A program made the position numbers and the translations under genes. From an uncultured Bacilli bacterium (GTDB lineage: Bacteria; Bacillota_I; Bacilli_A; RF39; UBA660): a DNA stretch of 64,000 bases. The notes under the pieces are model-generated. The model was not told the origin of the DNA. It saw only the letters and a program-made list of their open reading frames with translations, and ran no database searches. Positions within the stretch are counted from its first letter, which is position 1; the number at the start of each line of letters is the position of its first letter. Positions 29,709 through 39,810 of this stretch are shown piece after piece. Location of the stretch: assembly GCA_947585065.1 (NCBI GenBank), contig CANPWX010000001.1, forward strand, positions 1 to 64,000, in the 5' to 3' direction.

Positions 29709-32044
29709 TATTTCCATCCTTGTAATTTCTTACTATGTTTATATCTATCTTCAGTTTCCGCCTGTTTTCCTTTATTAAACGCTGTCTTATAGTCGCCAGT
29801 AAGATAGCCTGTTACGCGACGAAGTTGTTGAATATGTTCACTATCACACATAGGACAATGGTCATTGAATTCATCGCAATATCCACATTCAAGACAAGTG
29901 TCATTTGGAACATTCAAAGCGAAGTAAGGTATGTCTTTATCTATAGCATAATTAACTATTTGTTCAAGTGCTTCTAAATTATTTTTAACTCCACCATCTA
30001 ATTCTACATAAGTAATACAACCAGCAGAACTATATCCAGTTAATTGACTTTCAATATCAATTTTGTCATATGGACTCATTTCTTCTCATACTGGAACATG
30101 GATACTATTAGTGAAGTATTCTCTATCGCTAATATTTGGTATTTCTCCATATCTCTTTTTGAATTTCTTCATTGCGGTATAGCAAAGATTTTCAGCTGGG
30201 GTATAGTAAACACCAAAATTTAATTTATATTCTTCTTTAAATTCAGCACAACGTTTTTTAAATAATGCTTCAATTTTTTTAGCAAGTTCCATACCTTCTT
30301 CAGTTGTATGGTCTTTACCAATTAAGATTTGAAGTGTTTCCGCAAGACCAATTTGACCCAAAGCCAAGGTACCATGCTTCAATGCACTTCGAATACCTTC
30401 TTCAGGAACATAGCCTGCCATTAAACCATTCTCATACATAAACTTTGCAGACTCGGGTGATTGAGAACAGATATAATCAAATCTTTCAATTAGCATATCT
30501 TTTGCTTCATAAATTTTATCATTTAATAATCTTAAGAATATGTCAATAACTTTGTTAGGATCAAAATTTTGAGTTCTAATTTCTTCTTTTGCTTCCATAG
30601 CAAGAGTAGGCATTATTATAGTAACAGGACATATATTACCTCTACCATCCTTAAGTTGTCCAAATCCGTTTATATCGAAACCATTCGCCGTACGGCACCC
30701 CATCGTAGAGAAATAAGTTCTAGGGTCATTTAGATCATAACCTACATTACCGCTCCAGTCTACATTTGCATAATTTGGATATAATCTTTGAGCTGTTGAT
30801 TTAAGTGCTAATTGGAATAAATCGTAGTTAGGATCTCCAGGTTTTCGGTTAACACCTTTCATACATTGAAATATACCACATGGGAATATAGGTGTTTTTC
30901 TTACTTTGCCTACGCCTTTAATAGAACCTTCAAGCAATGCTTTTGTAACCATTCTGCCTTCAGGAAGCGTGCATGTTCCATAATTAATGCTCGTGAATGG
31001 AAGTTGATTTCCAGATCTAGATTGAAGTGTATTTAGATTATGATACATACCTTCTACTGCTTGTTTTAATTCACGTTCAGTTCTTTGATAAGCATCATCA
31101 AAAGCCATAGTATATTTATCTTTTTTATTAAATTCATAATCTAAAATACTAATGTCTTTTACTTTATCTTCATAAATAGCTTTACCAAGCTCTGCACGGA
31201 ACTCTTCTATTTCATCTATTTTTCTTTTGTTTTCATCTGAATAATCATTGTAATTTTTAACTTCTGGTTGGCTACCAAAAACAAAAGCAGATTCAATATC
31301 TAGTGCTTCTTGTAAATGTTTATAAAAAGATTTACGAACATATGGAACCATAGTTCAATCTAGGTGCGTTGCGGAAACACCACCAAACTGCTGCAATGAC
31401 TGAAGTTGAAATATTACTGCAACTAATTGAAATGCAGTATTGATTGATTGAGCTGGACGAACATCTGTTTGTCTAGTGTTAAAACCTTTTGCTAATAAAT
31501 CATCAAAAGGTACAGATAAACAGTTATGCATACCAACTGCATAGCTATCAAGGTCGTGAATATAAATTTCATTATTTAAATGATTATTTCTAGCCATTGG
31601 TGATATTATGTAATTTAATGCATAGTCTTTCATTAACTCGCTACGGGCTTCACCCATACGACCTCCAAATGAATGTTCATCAACATTAGCATTTTGATTT
31701 TGAACATCAGAAGCATCAAGTTTTTCAGCTATATTTTTAATTAGCTCTGAGTTCTTTTGTCTTATTTTATTTCTTTCTTCTCTATAAAGGATATATGCTT
31801 TTGCGACATCTTTTCTTTTAGTAGACATTAAACCTTTTTCTACTAAATCTTGAATTTCTTCAATTCCAGGTGTCTCTTCTACTTCTTCATAATATCCTTC
31901 AATAAAATCTGCAATATTTTCAGCTTTTATTTCAGCATATTCAGTTATTTCTCCGTCTACGCTTTTAAAAGCTGCAAGTATTGCTTTTTGAATTTTTGAT
32001 GGATCAAATTCTACTATTCTTCCATCGCGTTTCTTTACGTTCAT
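29708..32044 (-). CDS. nrdD: Anaerobic ribonucleoside-triphosphate reductase NrdD
   Basis: This is a 778-residue class III reductase that makes deoxyribonucleotides without oxygen. An N-terminal ATP-cone (residues 1-95, KKRDGRIVEFDPSKI) is followed by the ten-stranded barrel. The C-terminal zinc site (CLECGYC...CPMC) precedes the glycyl-radical motif RRVTGYLTGD with G746. Two TGA codons are read as Trp, at 31352-31354 (HLDWTMVPY) and 30086-30088 (VPVWEEMSPY), joining three fragments in one frame. AAGGAGG precedes the start. It implies replication in an anaerobic cell. Confidence 0.93.
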
Positions 32045-32175
32045 ATTTCAGTCCTCCTTAGTATATATTTAATTCAAGGAATTAACCTTACATATAATAT
32101 GAATTTATATTTTAATAGATTATATTAATTTGACCTGCGGCAACCGAGGTGTGTCGCCCGGTTGACCGGTTACCG
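32045..32175 (-). other. GC-cluster spacer between polymerase and nrdD
   Basis: 131 bases without a gene. The right part (32134-32176) is a GC-rich cluster in AT-rich surroundings. It contains GCGGCAACCG and, at 32158-32176 (overlapping the polymerase stop codon), 19 bases matching 61915-61933 except for one position. The left part is AT-rich leader with the nrdD ribosome site; I see no clear promoter. Confidence 0.6.
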
Positions 32176-32176
32176 C
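32158..32176. repeat. 19-base GC cluster, copy 1
   Basis: CCGGTTGACCGGTTACCGC; copy 2 at 61915-61933 differs only by A to G at base 15. Here it is almost entirely non-coding; copy 2 is inside a gene. Confidence 0.85.
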
Positions 32177-35100
32177 TAGTCTTCAGTAATACCTTCTCTA
32201 TCGTGAGTTAAATTAATACTACCATCATAATAAACATCAGTTATCTTGTAAAGTTGGTGGCAGCCACTATTCTTGTATGTCTTTGTCACAAACGAATCGT
32301 CCCTACGATAACCAGCAACTAATAACTTAATGCCTCTTGTGAACCAGCCCTTTTCTACTACGTGTTTCACTCCATCTTCGCCAAGCTCACTTAATTGTCT
32401 ATTATACATTGCATAATATTCTTTTGTAAATTTAACATTTACAACACCTGTTGGAGTTAATAATGTTACAGATGAACGATTGTCATTTTTGCCAATAACT
32501 GTTCCAATTATCTTATAAATTTTATAAATAGGAATATCATGACCATTCCTTTTGAAGAATGTATCTACAATAGGTTCAGATGGAAGATTATTAAAATCTA
32601 CAATACCATATTTATCTACATTAACATTTTTTAATTCATGTTCATGATAATAGAAACATAATGCCTCCATTTCATATGAGCTAATATTACCTAATGCATA
32701 TTTATCCCAACACTCTTTAAATAATAATGTATTAAATTTTTTTAATATTTCTTCTTGATTTTCTTTAATCCAATCTCTTGCTCCATCCATTACGTTTTGA
32801 TAAATTTTTTCCCATATTGTTTGTTGGATACAAGTTAAACCATTAATTACTTCAAGTTTATCCAAATCAAAATTCTTATTATAAAATTCTTCACAAGCAT
32901 TATCAAATACAAAATATTTGCCTACTTTTTTATTTGCTTTTAAGTATTTTGTAAATAAATAAGTTCTTTTTTGTAAATCTAAACTTGCGGGAACTAAATC
33001 ATGTTGAATTAAACCATTAAAATTTTGTAGAGTTATTCTTTTTTTTGCTTCACATACTTTAGATACATAATACATCATAACAAATTTTCGAGGTTCAATA
33101 CCCATCTCAGCGGCGGTTGCCGCATCAGTCTTATCAAATGCTCCACCTTTAATTAAACTAAACATTGCACTTTTATTTAATGGACATCTATTTATAAAAT
33201 CTGCTATATTTATATAAGGTCTAAATTTAATTATTTGTTCTATTGTTGAACTATTAACATTACTTAAGGCTTTCATACCAAATAATATTTCATTATTTTC
33301 AACATCTGGTTTAAAACTGTAACTAGATTTATTTATATCTACTAAACTAACTTTAATGCCTCTTGATATAATATCTCCAATAGCTTTTGCAATTTTACCA
33401 TAATCAGTTGCTTTTTCTTTTTTTTCAACAATATTACCTTCATCATCTTCTTCATACATTGAATCATCTTCTTCAAGACTACCGCTATTAACAACTAAAC
33501 ATGCGGTATTCCAATATATTGGATTCCATCTTGTTGCTATATACATAGTTTGGAAACCTATAAAACTATATGCCAACGCATGAATGATACTAAATGAATA
33601 ACCCATTTGAGGTCCAACTCCGCATGTCCAAACGTAATGTCCTAAACAAGATGATTTTGCTTGAGTTAATACTTTATTTTTTAATTCAGGAATTTTACTC
33701 ATTTGTTTTTTACCAACTACTTTACGTGCGGCATTTGCTTCCGCAAGAGTAAAACCACAAATGTTTTCATCCATTAACATTCTCATAAGTTGCTCTTGAC
33801 TTGGTGGAACTCCATAAGAACTTTTAAAATATGGTTCTAATGCTAATTGTTCTGTTTGAGTTAATCCATACTCTCTCATTTCTTTATACCATAAAGATAT
33901 ATCATTTTTAAATCTAATATATTTTTCCATTGGAGCTTCTTGACCTTTTTCCGCAGTCATTAATCTCATTAAACCATTAGCATCCGCCATTTCCATCATA
34001 CTTTGAGGTTTAATTTTCTTTGCAGCTTGTCCTCCAACTTCGCTATCAAATTGGAAGATATTTAATACACTATTCTCTTGAAGAACTTTCCAAGTATTTT
34101 GGTCTTCAATAGGTAAAACACTTGGATGAAAATATTTATCATATACTTCTCTTAATGTTAAATCGCTATCAATTTCTCCATATTCTTGTAATAACCTAAT
34201 TGCTTCACATAATTTATCTTGGACTTCTGTTACTAGAAAATCATATTTAGTCATTCCGCATGCTTCACACATATGCAAATCATATGCAGTTATAATCTCA
34301 CCTTTTGGTGTTCTCATAAATGTTCCAAATTCATATGGGTCTTCATCAAATAAAATTACACCTGATGCATGACTACTTCTTTTATTTACTAATCCTTCAA
34401 TACCTTCCATAATCTCTAATAAACCTGGATACATATTAACTTCATTAATAAACATTTTAATTGGTTTTCTACCTTTATCTTCATTACCATTTATAACATC
34501 ACTTAATGACCATAAGAAACCACGTTCACTAGGAATTAATGAACTTAAATATTGTGCGGTATCTACATCTATTCCATCCGGGTATTCTTCACTTCTGTAC
34601 CCGCGGCAAGCTGTTAAAATTGTTGAACGAGTTCCTTCTGTTCCAAATGTTGCAATTAATGTACAACCTAGATTTTTACGACTTAAATCATCAATTTCTG
34701 CATTAAATTTTTTTCCACGCTCTTCTTTTATTTTCTTTAAGATTAAAGGTCTTTTACTTGGACATAAATCTAAATCTATATCTCCTAATTCAACTCTTTC
34801 TTTATTCAAATATCTCCAAAATGGAAGATTCCATTTAATTGGATCAAGTTGAGTTATACCTAATAAATAATGATTTAATCCTGAACAACTTGAACCACGA
34901 CCTGCGCCAACCATACTGCCGCATTCCCAAAATAAATCTACATAATGTTGTAAAGTTACTGGATACATAAACATATTAGTTCCTAATTTTTCACTAATTG
35001 TTTGTTTAATATCAGCTTCTTCTTCAAGTCTACTTAAATATTCATCATTATATTTATCTATTTTAATTAATTTACTTACACATTCATTTACCCAATATCT

Positions 35101-36126
35101 ATTTACTTTATCATCTGATATAAACATATCTTTTAATATTGGATATTTATTTATTTCTTCTGGAATAGCTTTTATATAATCTTTAACTTCTACTTTTGGA
35201 ATAGTTTGATTATGTGCTAAACTAAAATTCTCTATTTTATTATAAATTTCAAAACTATTACCAAACATTTCATTTATAAATTCTTCACTAAAATCTGATG
35301 CTTTTAAATTTTCTATTATTTCTTCATTACTTTGAAGATAAGCATATTCATAAAAACTATCTACTTCACGTTCTCCAAATTTACTATTTAAATATGCTTT
35401 ATGAACGTATCTATCTTCTTTTTTAAGATAATGTGCATCACTACCAATTACCATTTTTAAATCAAATGCTTTTGCAATAGAAGGAAATCTTTTATTAACT
35501 GCAATTTGTTCTGCACTACAACCTGGCGCACATTCTATATAAAAATTATCTTCGCCAAACACTTCTTTACACCATAACAAAAAATTTACTATATTATTAT
35601 GTGCAGTCTCCGCACCATATACATCATTTATTTTTTCTGCATTTATTAAATTTAAAGTATTAACACTTAATTCTCCACCTAAACAAGCAGTTGTTGCTAT
35701 TAAAGTATTTGGATATTTTTTCATTATTTCTTCAATATCACTTTTTAAAGTTGGAACTCTTTCTAATCCTCTGTCCCAATAACTATTCATCCATGCTCTT
35801 GATGATAACTCTCTTAATGCTCTATATCCTTCTTTATTTTTTGCAATTAAAATAAAGTGATAATATCTTTGTCCCATATCACGTGTATCTGTTAAATAAA
35901 TTTCATTACCTAATGCGACTTTAAAGTCAGGATGTTCTTTATGAATTTCGTCTGCATAAAAATTAACTTCTGGTGCTGCTGAAAGACACTCATGGTCTGT
36001 GATTGCAATACCAGCTAAACCTAATTCAATTGCTCTATTAATTAAATTTTTTGGACGATTGATTGAGTCTAAAAGTCTCAAATTACTATACATAGTGTGT
36101 GAGTGCGGCTCAAAACGTGGATTCAT
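32176..36126 (-). CDS. dnaE: DNA polymerase III alpha subunit (DnaE type)
   Basis: This is a 1316-residue replicative polymerase. It has an N-terminal PHP domain (FEPHSHTMYSN, ITDHECLSA) and a palm with GAGRGSSCSG and the catalytic acidic run GDIDLDLCPS. Fingers, an HhH region (about 860-960) and a C-terminal OB-fold (GTVIGKNDNRSSVTLLT) follow. No inserted proofreading exonuclease is visible, so it is DnaE-like rather than PolC-like. All of its roughly 17 Trp are TGG and none TGA. ATG 36126 is preferred to 36132, which is too close to AAAGGA. Promoter at 36155-36183. Confidence 0.93.
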   Translation of the reverse strand: MNPRFEPHSHTMYSNLRLLDSINRPKNLINRAIELGLAGIAITDHECLSAAPEVNFYADEIHKEHPDFKVALGNEIYLTDTRDMGQRYYHFILIAKNKEGYRALRELSSRAWMNSYWDRGLERVPTLKSDIEEIMKKYPNTLIATTACLGGELSVNTLNLINAEKINDVYGAETAHNNIVNFLLWCKEVFGEDNFYIECAPGCSAEQIAVNKRFPSIAKAFDLKMVIGSDAHYLKKEDRYVHKAYLNSKFGEREVDSFYEYAYLQSNEEIIENLKASDFSEEFINEMFGNSFEIYNKIENFSLAHNQTIPKVEVKDYIKAIPEEINKYPILKDMFISDDKVNRYWVNECVSKLIKIDKYNDEYLSRLEEEADIKQTISEKLGTNMFMYPVTLQHYVDLFWECGSMVGAGRGSSCSGLNHYLLGITQLDPIKWNLPFWRYLNKERVELGDIDLDLCPSKRPLILKKIKEERGKKFNAEIDDLSRKNLGCTLIATFGTEGTRSTILTACRGYRSEEYPDGIDVDTAQYLSSLIPSERGFLWSLSDVINGNEDKGRKPIKMFINEVNMYPGLLEIMEGIEGLVNKRSSHASGVILFDEDPYEFGTFMRTPKGEIITAYDLHMCEACGMTKYDFLVTEVQDKLCEAIRLLQEYGEIDSDLTLREVYDKYFHPSVLPIEDQNTWKVLQENSVLNIFQFDSEVGGQAAKKIKPQSMMEMADANGLMRLMTAEKGQEAPMEKYIRFKNDISLWYKEMREYGLTQTEQLALEPYFKSSYGVPPSQEQLMRMLMDENICGFTLAEANAARKVVGKKQMSKIPELKNKVLTQAKSSCLGHYVWTCGVGPQMGYSFSIIHALAYSFIGFQTMYIATRWNPIYWNTACLVVNSGSLEEDDSMYEEDDEGNIVEKKEKATDYGKIAKAIGDIISRGIKVSLVDINKSSYSFKPDVENNEILFGMKALSNVNSSTIEQIIKFRPYINIADFINRCPLNKSAMFSLIKGGAFDKTDAATAAEMGIEPRKFVMMYYVSKVCEAKKRITLQNFNGLIQHDLVPASLDLQKRTYLFTKYLKANKKVGKYFVFDNACEEFYNKNFDLDKLEVINGLTCIQQTIWEKIYQNVMDGARDWIKENQEEILKKFNTLLFKECWDKYALGNISSYEMEALCFYYHEHELKNVNVDKYGIVDFNNLPSEPIVDTFFKRNGHDIPIYKIYKIIGTVIGKNDNRSSVTLLTPTGVVNVKFTKEYYAMYNRQLSELGEDGVKHVVEKGWFTRGIKLLVAGYRRDDSFVTKTYKNSGCHQLYKITDVYYDGSINLTHDREGITED

Positions 36127-36154
36127 AAACATCTTCCTTTCTTATCTTATATAT

Positions 36155-36183
36155 ATTATATCAAAAATTAAAATAAAAATCAA
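36155..36183 (-). promoter_or_regulatory. Promoter of DNA polymerase
   Basis: Minus strand: TTGATT (36178-36183), 17-base spacer ending TGA, TATAAT (36155-36160). Confidence 0.85.
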
Positions 36184-36184
36184 A

Positions 36185-36212
36185 TGGATTACACACTTGC
36201 GCGTCTAATCCA
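36185..36212 (-). terminator. Hairpin at end of methyltransferase gene
   Basis: TGGATTA (36185-36191) pairs with TAATCCA (36206-36212), followed on the minus strand by a short T-rich run that merges into the next -35 box. The loop contains a GC patch (GACGCGC). The T-tract is short, so termination may be partial. Confidence 0.5.
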
Positions 36213-36821
36213 ATGAATCTTTGTATCCGTAAAAGTATTCTGTTTATCTCAATAAAACCATGCATAGGCTTGAGCTGATGCTTCAGTATCTGACGTATCT
36301 CCATTTTTATAACATTTAATTCTATCTACATAAACTCAAACATGAGAAGGGGGATTATTTTTAAATATATTTTCATATCTGTTTTTACCTTCTAAAAATT
36401 GTAATCTACCTAACATTAATATACCTTTATCCGCAATTTCTAATGCTCTAATTACAAAAGGTTCAATTGTAGAATAAGGCGGGTTCATTATAATATAATC
36501 AATATTTTCATTTATGGGATAATTATCTGATAAAAAATCATATCCTTCTCCAGTATAATGTTCAAAATTATAATCTTCAGTCGCTCGTTCGCGAATATCT
36601 GTAGCTATAAGATTAGATTTTGAGTAGTATTTTTTTATAGCTTTTACCATAGCTCCATCTCCGCAACAGGGTTCTAATATAGTTCCATCAAAGAAAAAAG
36701 GTATTAAACTAAGTATATTTTCAACTTCTTCTGTCGGAGTTGAATAATAATCTAACGCATCGCGTTCTTTATGTTTTTTATCGTAACTATTATATAGTCC
36801 TTGTTTATTATAACTTTTCAT
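36189..36821 (-). CDS. DNA N6-adenine methyltransferase-like protein
   Basis: This is a 210-residue SAM-dependent methyltransferase. The SAM-binding motif is ILEPCCGDGAMVKAI (about residues 48-62), and the catalytic NPPY is at residues 113-116 in YIIMNPPYST, as in adenine DNA methyltransferases. Two TGA codons (Trp) in SHVWVY and FYWDK extend it by about 48 residues beyond a standard-code reading. Such orphan enzymes protect phage DNA from host restriction or modify regulatory sites. Start overlaps the stop of the upstream gene by one base. Confidence 0.82.
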
Positions 36822-37333
36822 TAAAAATTAAACTCCTTATCTTTTATTATTAATTTTTGAATTGGATATTCTAGTTCATTACACTCAATACCATGTGCTT
36901 TAAAATATTCTTGTAGCGGTTTCCGCTCACTACATGGATTATTTGGTGTTTCATAAACTATTAACACTATTGTTATTTCTTCTTTTATATTTTCTTTCTC
37001 TTGATATAATTTTGCTAATTCTTCAAAATCTTTATATAATATATTAAAATCTATATTTTCTAAATTTTTTCTATAATTATTTAAAAAAGAACAAGTAGTA
37101 TAATCTTTTCCTTCGCATGGACATACTTCAGGCCCATGATTAGATTGTCTACCTTGTTCTATTATACTTTCACATCTTAAACCATTTAATATGCCTCGTT
37201 TATCATAGAACAAATGATTATAATCTCTAGTGAAGTTGTGAAATCACATTGGGTCTCAGATAGCAGTAGAAACAGGTATGAAATTTTTTGGGAAATTTCT
37301 TATTTGATAAAAATAACTAGTTGCTATTTTCAA
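36821..37333 (-). CDS. DUF488-like protein
   Basis: This is a 170-residue protein. Reading two TGA as Trp (AIWDPMWFHN) extends it to a TTG start at 37333, preceded by AAAGGTGG, and gives the family-like beginning KIATSYFYQIRNFPKNFIPV. Also visible are DKRGILNGL, a Cys pair (CPCEG) and YETPNNPCSERKPL, which I associate with DUF488-type phage proteins. Molecular function is unknown. A standard-code reading would start at residue 41. Confidence 0.7.
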
Positions 37334-37385
37334 AAAACATCCACCTTTCTATGATAAGGATAGCTAGCAAAGCTAGCATCTATAG

Positions 37386-37396
37386 GCGGCAACCGC
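37386..37396. repeat. Intergenic GCGG-CAA-CCGC dyad
   Basis: One of the twelve dyads, and the only non-coding copy. It lies 4 bases beyond the stop codon of the gene at 37401. A second small palindrome, GCTAGC-AAA-GCTAGC, follows at 37363-37377. Confidence 0.75.
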
Positions 37397-37400
37397 GCTA

Positions 37401-37688
37401 TTATGCCACTTTATCGGCACCTTCCGCCTTCTCATACCGGTTTCCGCGATAAATTTTCTTTCTATTAAAATATCTAATTGCATTGCCTAATATTATTTCA
37501 TCTAATTGCTCTTGAGTTTTTTCTTTACCTTTAACTCTCCATCTAAAAGCAAATTTTGTAGGTCGACTGCCTGGATATAAATCTATAATTTTCCAAACTC
37601 CTAATTTAGTTCTGTCTTTTGGTGTATCCATATACCACACGGCATATCTATTGTTTACTACTTTTTGTATATTATATTTTTTATTCAT
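37401..37688 (-). CDS. Small basic protein, unknown
   Basis: A 95-residue, strongly basic protein (RYAVWYMDTPKDRTKLGVWK, FRWRVKGKEKTQEQLDEIILG, YFNRKKIYRGNRY). Composition suggests nucleic-acid binding. No family recognised. Confidence 0.65.
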   Translation of the reverse strand: MNKKYNIQKVVNNRYAVWYMDTPKDRTKLGVWKIIDLYPGSRPTKFAFRWRVKGKEKTQEQLDEIILGNAIRYFNRKKIYRGNRYEKAEGADKVA

Positions 37689-37703
37689 TCTTTCTTTCTC
37701 CTC

Positions 37704-38489
37704 CTAATCTTCTATAACGCCATAATATTCTTTCTCATTATCTGGCGTTAAAAGATAACGAGTGGTTTCTAATTTTAAATCATTTAAGTTATATTCTTTA
37801 TTATAAGGAATTCTTATTAAAGGAATATTATGCTCAAAACAATATTTATTTTTTTCTAAATCATTTTTATGTACTGTTTCAAAATCTTGATGGAAATGAC
37901 CTTTTTCAAAATGTTGTACTCCATCATATTCAATAATATAAATTAATGTATCATTATTGAATACTGCTACATCATAATATAATTTATCACAAACTCTATT
38001 AGAATATAAATCACTAAAACTATATTGCTGTTTAAATGTAATATTCATTTCTTCTAACATTTGTGCAATTTTACTTTCATTCATACTATTGATACATCCA
38101 CAACTTTTAGTATCTCCATTTTCTAAATAATCGCCTCTTACACAAACATTTTGTCTACCACATTTTAAACAATCACAAATTCAATATGTTCCTCCATATT
38201 TTTTATTAGGAGCTTCTTCTTTTGTTGCAATACGTTTTACTAATAAATAACCATATTGTTTGCCTATCCTATCTTTAATATTTGCTTGTCTCATCTTTTC
38301 TATTTTATTGCATCCGCAACAAGTTGAACGACCGGACCTTAAATGTCCTCCAGCAACTACTTTAATAGTTTTATTGCATAAAGTACATTTACATAATCAT
38401 TGAGCTTTTCCACCTTTATCATTTTCAGCTCTTTCTAATACATGTCAATAACCAAAATCTTGACCTGTTAAATCAATTAATTTGCTCAT
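37704..38489 (-). CDS. Zinc-finger/AP2-like repeats with endonuclease-like domain
   Basis: This is a 261-residue protein with three TGA (Trp) codons that join a missed N-terminal half to the rest. Residues about 5-62 and 72-134 are two similar repeats, each starting G(Q/K)xxGY and ending CGC (STCCGC, KSCGC) with internal CKC/CDC pairs. They resemble DNA-binding modules of phage homing endonucleases. The C-terminal domain (135-261: YDVAVFNNDTLIYIIEYDGVQHF, KNKYCFEHNIPLIRIPY) looks like a Vsr/restriction-endonuclease fold with D, E and D/Q-x-H candidates. Probably a sequence-specific nuclease. Confidence 0.7.
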
Positions 38490-38558
38490 AAATATCTCTC
38501 CTTTTCACTTGTATTTAAAACTTGTGGTAAGTAATTTTAATACTTATGACCAGTGTTA

Positions 38559-39752
38559 TTAATTATTTTTTATTATAACAAGTCGTTTTATAGCTCTAGT
38601 AGCACATGTATATAAAAATTTTCGATGTTCTTCTGGATTATATGGGAAGCTCTCTTCAATTACTAAAACATTATCCCATTCACTTCCTTGCGCTTTCCAG
38701 CCTGTAATAGCGTAACCATAAGTGAATTGATCTGGAACAGAATTCTTATAATTAATGGTTCTATTCATATTATAAGAAGTTTTCCAATCTAATCCAGGTT
38801 CACCAGTTAGTATTAATTTTTTATCCATAGTTATTTCTCCATAATTTGCATTAGCATCTGATATAAATTCTGATATAATTAAATCTAACTTTTTAGGTTT
38901 TTTATCACTACTTAATTTAGCAGGTATTTGAAGATAAGTATTAAATGGATTTTTTAAATAACCAATAGTTCCATTAACTAATGGATCGCCATCATCTGAG
39001 TATATATCCCAATTATTTTTTAAACATATAACTTTGTCTCCATCTTGCGGGTCTCCTTCTCTACCTAATAAATCTCGCATTTGATTATTTAAAGCTATTC
39101 TAGTTGCATTAGTAGCACAAATAATTTGGTCAGCCCACATTAACATCCCAGTTGTAAGTTCACTTTTATTTAATATTTGAACTTCTTTACCTTTATATTC
39201 AGTAAGCGGAAACCCCGCTCGAATATCCATAGTTAATTTAATAATCTCACTATCTTCTTCTTGACGCATAATTTCATCTAAAAATATATGTGGATTATCT
39301 AATAAATGATTATCTTCATCTTTACGAATAGGTGGCAATTGACCTGGGTCTCCTAAACACAAAACATATACAGGATATTTTGCTAATTGTTGAAATAATT
39401 CTTTTGGAACCATGGAACATTCATCAACAACCACAACTTTATAAGGAATACAATCAACTGGTTTACGCCAAAAAGTTCCATCAGCTCGTGGAATACTCTC
39501 ATATAGTAATTTATGTAATGTACTTACATTTTTATTACCTTTCTTTTGTAATACTTGAGTTGCTTTACCTGTAAATGATGTATACACAACATCTTTTTCT
39601 GGATTAATATCAGATAAGGCGGCAATTATAAATTTAACTAGCGTGCTTTTACCAGTTCCTGCGAAACCTGATATTACTGTATATCGTTGTCTATCTTTAT
39701 ATCTAGAAACTGCAATTTCTAAACCTTGTTTTTGTTTATCAGTTAATTCCAT
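38559..39752 (-). CDS. Dda/RecD-like SF1B helicase
   Basis: This is a 397-residue DNA helicase. Walker A is GFAGTGKSTL (about residues 29-38), Walker B VVVDECSM, motif III GDPGQLPP, and near the C-terminus AITGWKAQGSEWDNVLV and the arginine motif TCATRAIKRLVI. This matches Dda of T4 and RecD2, which unwind DNA 5' to 3' and help replication start or clear roadblocks. No TGA codons. Its promoter is at 39782-39810. Confidence 0.9.
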   Translation of the reverse strand: MELTDKQKQGLEIAVSRYKDRQRYTVISGFAGTGKSTLVKFIIAALSDINPEKDVVYTSFTGKATQVLQKKGNKNVSTLHKLLYESIPRADGTFWRKPVDCIPYKVVVVDECSMVPKELFQQLAKYPVYVLCLGDPGQLPPIRKDEDNHLLDNPHIFLDEIMRQEEDSEIIKLTMDIRAGFPLTEYKGKEVQILNKSELTTGMLMWADQIICATNATRIALNNQMRDLLGREGDPQDGDKVICLKNNWDIYSDDGDPLVNGTIGYLKNPFNTYLQIPAKLSSDKKPKKLDLIISEFISDANANYGEITMDKKLILTGEPGLDWKTSYNMNRTINYKNSVPDQFTYGYAITGWKAQGSEWDNVLVIEESFPYNPEEHRKFLYTCATRAIKRLVIIKNN

Positions 39753-39781
39753 ATTTTGCCACCTTTCTTTATTATATATTT

Positions 39782-39810
39782 ATTATATCATTATTTTTAT
39801 TTAAAATCAA
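39782..39810 (-). promoter_or_regulatory. Promoter of helicase unit
   Basis: Minus strand: TTGATT (39805-39810), 17-base spacer ending TGA, TATAAT (39782-39787). It begins immediately after the recJ stop codon. Confidence 0.85.
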
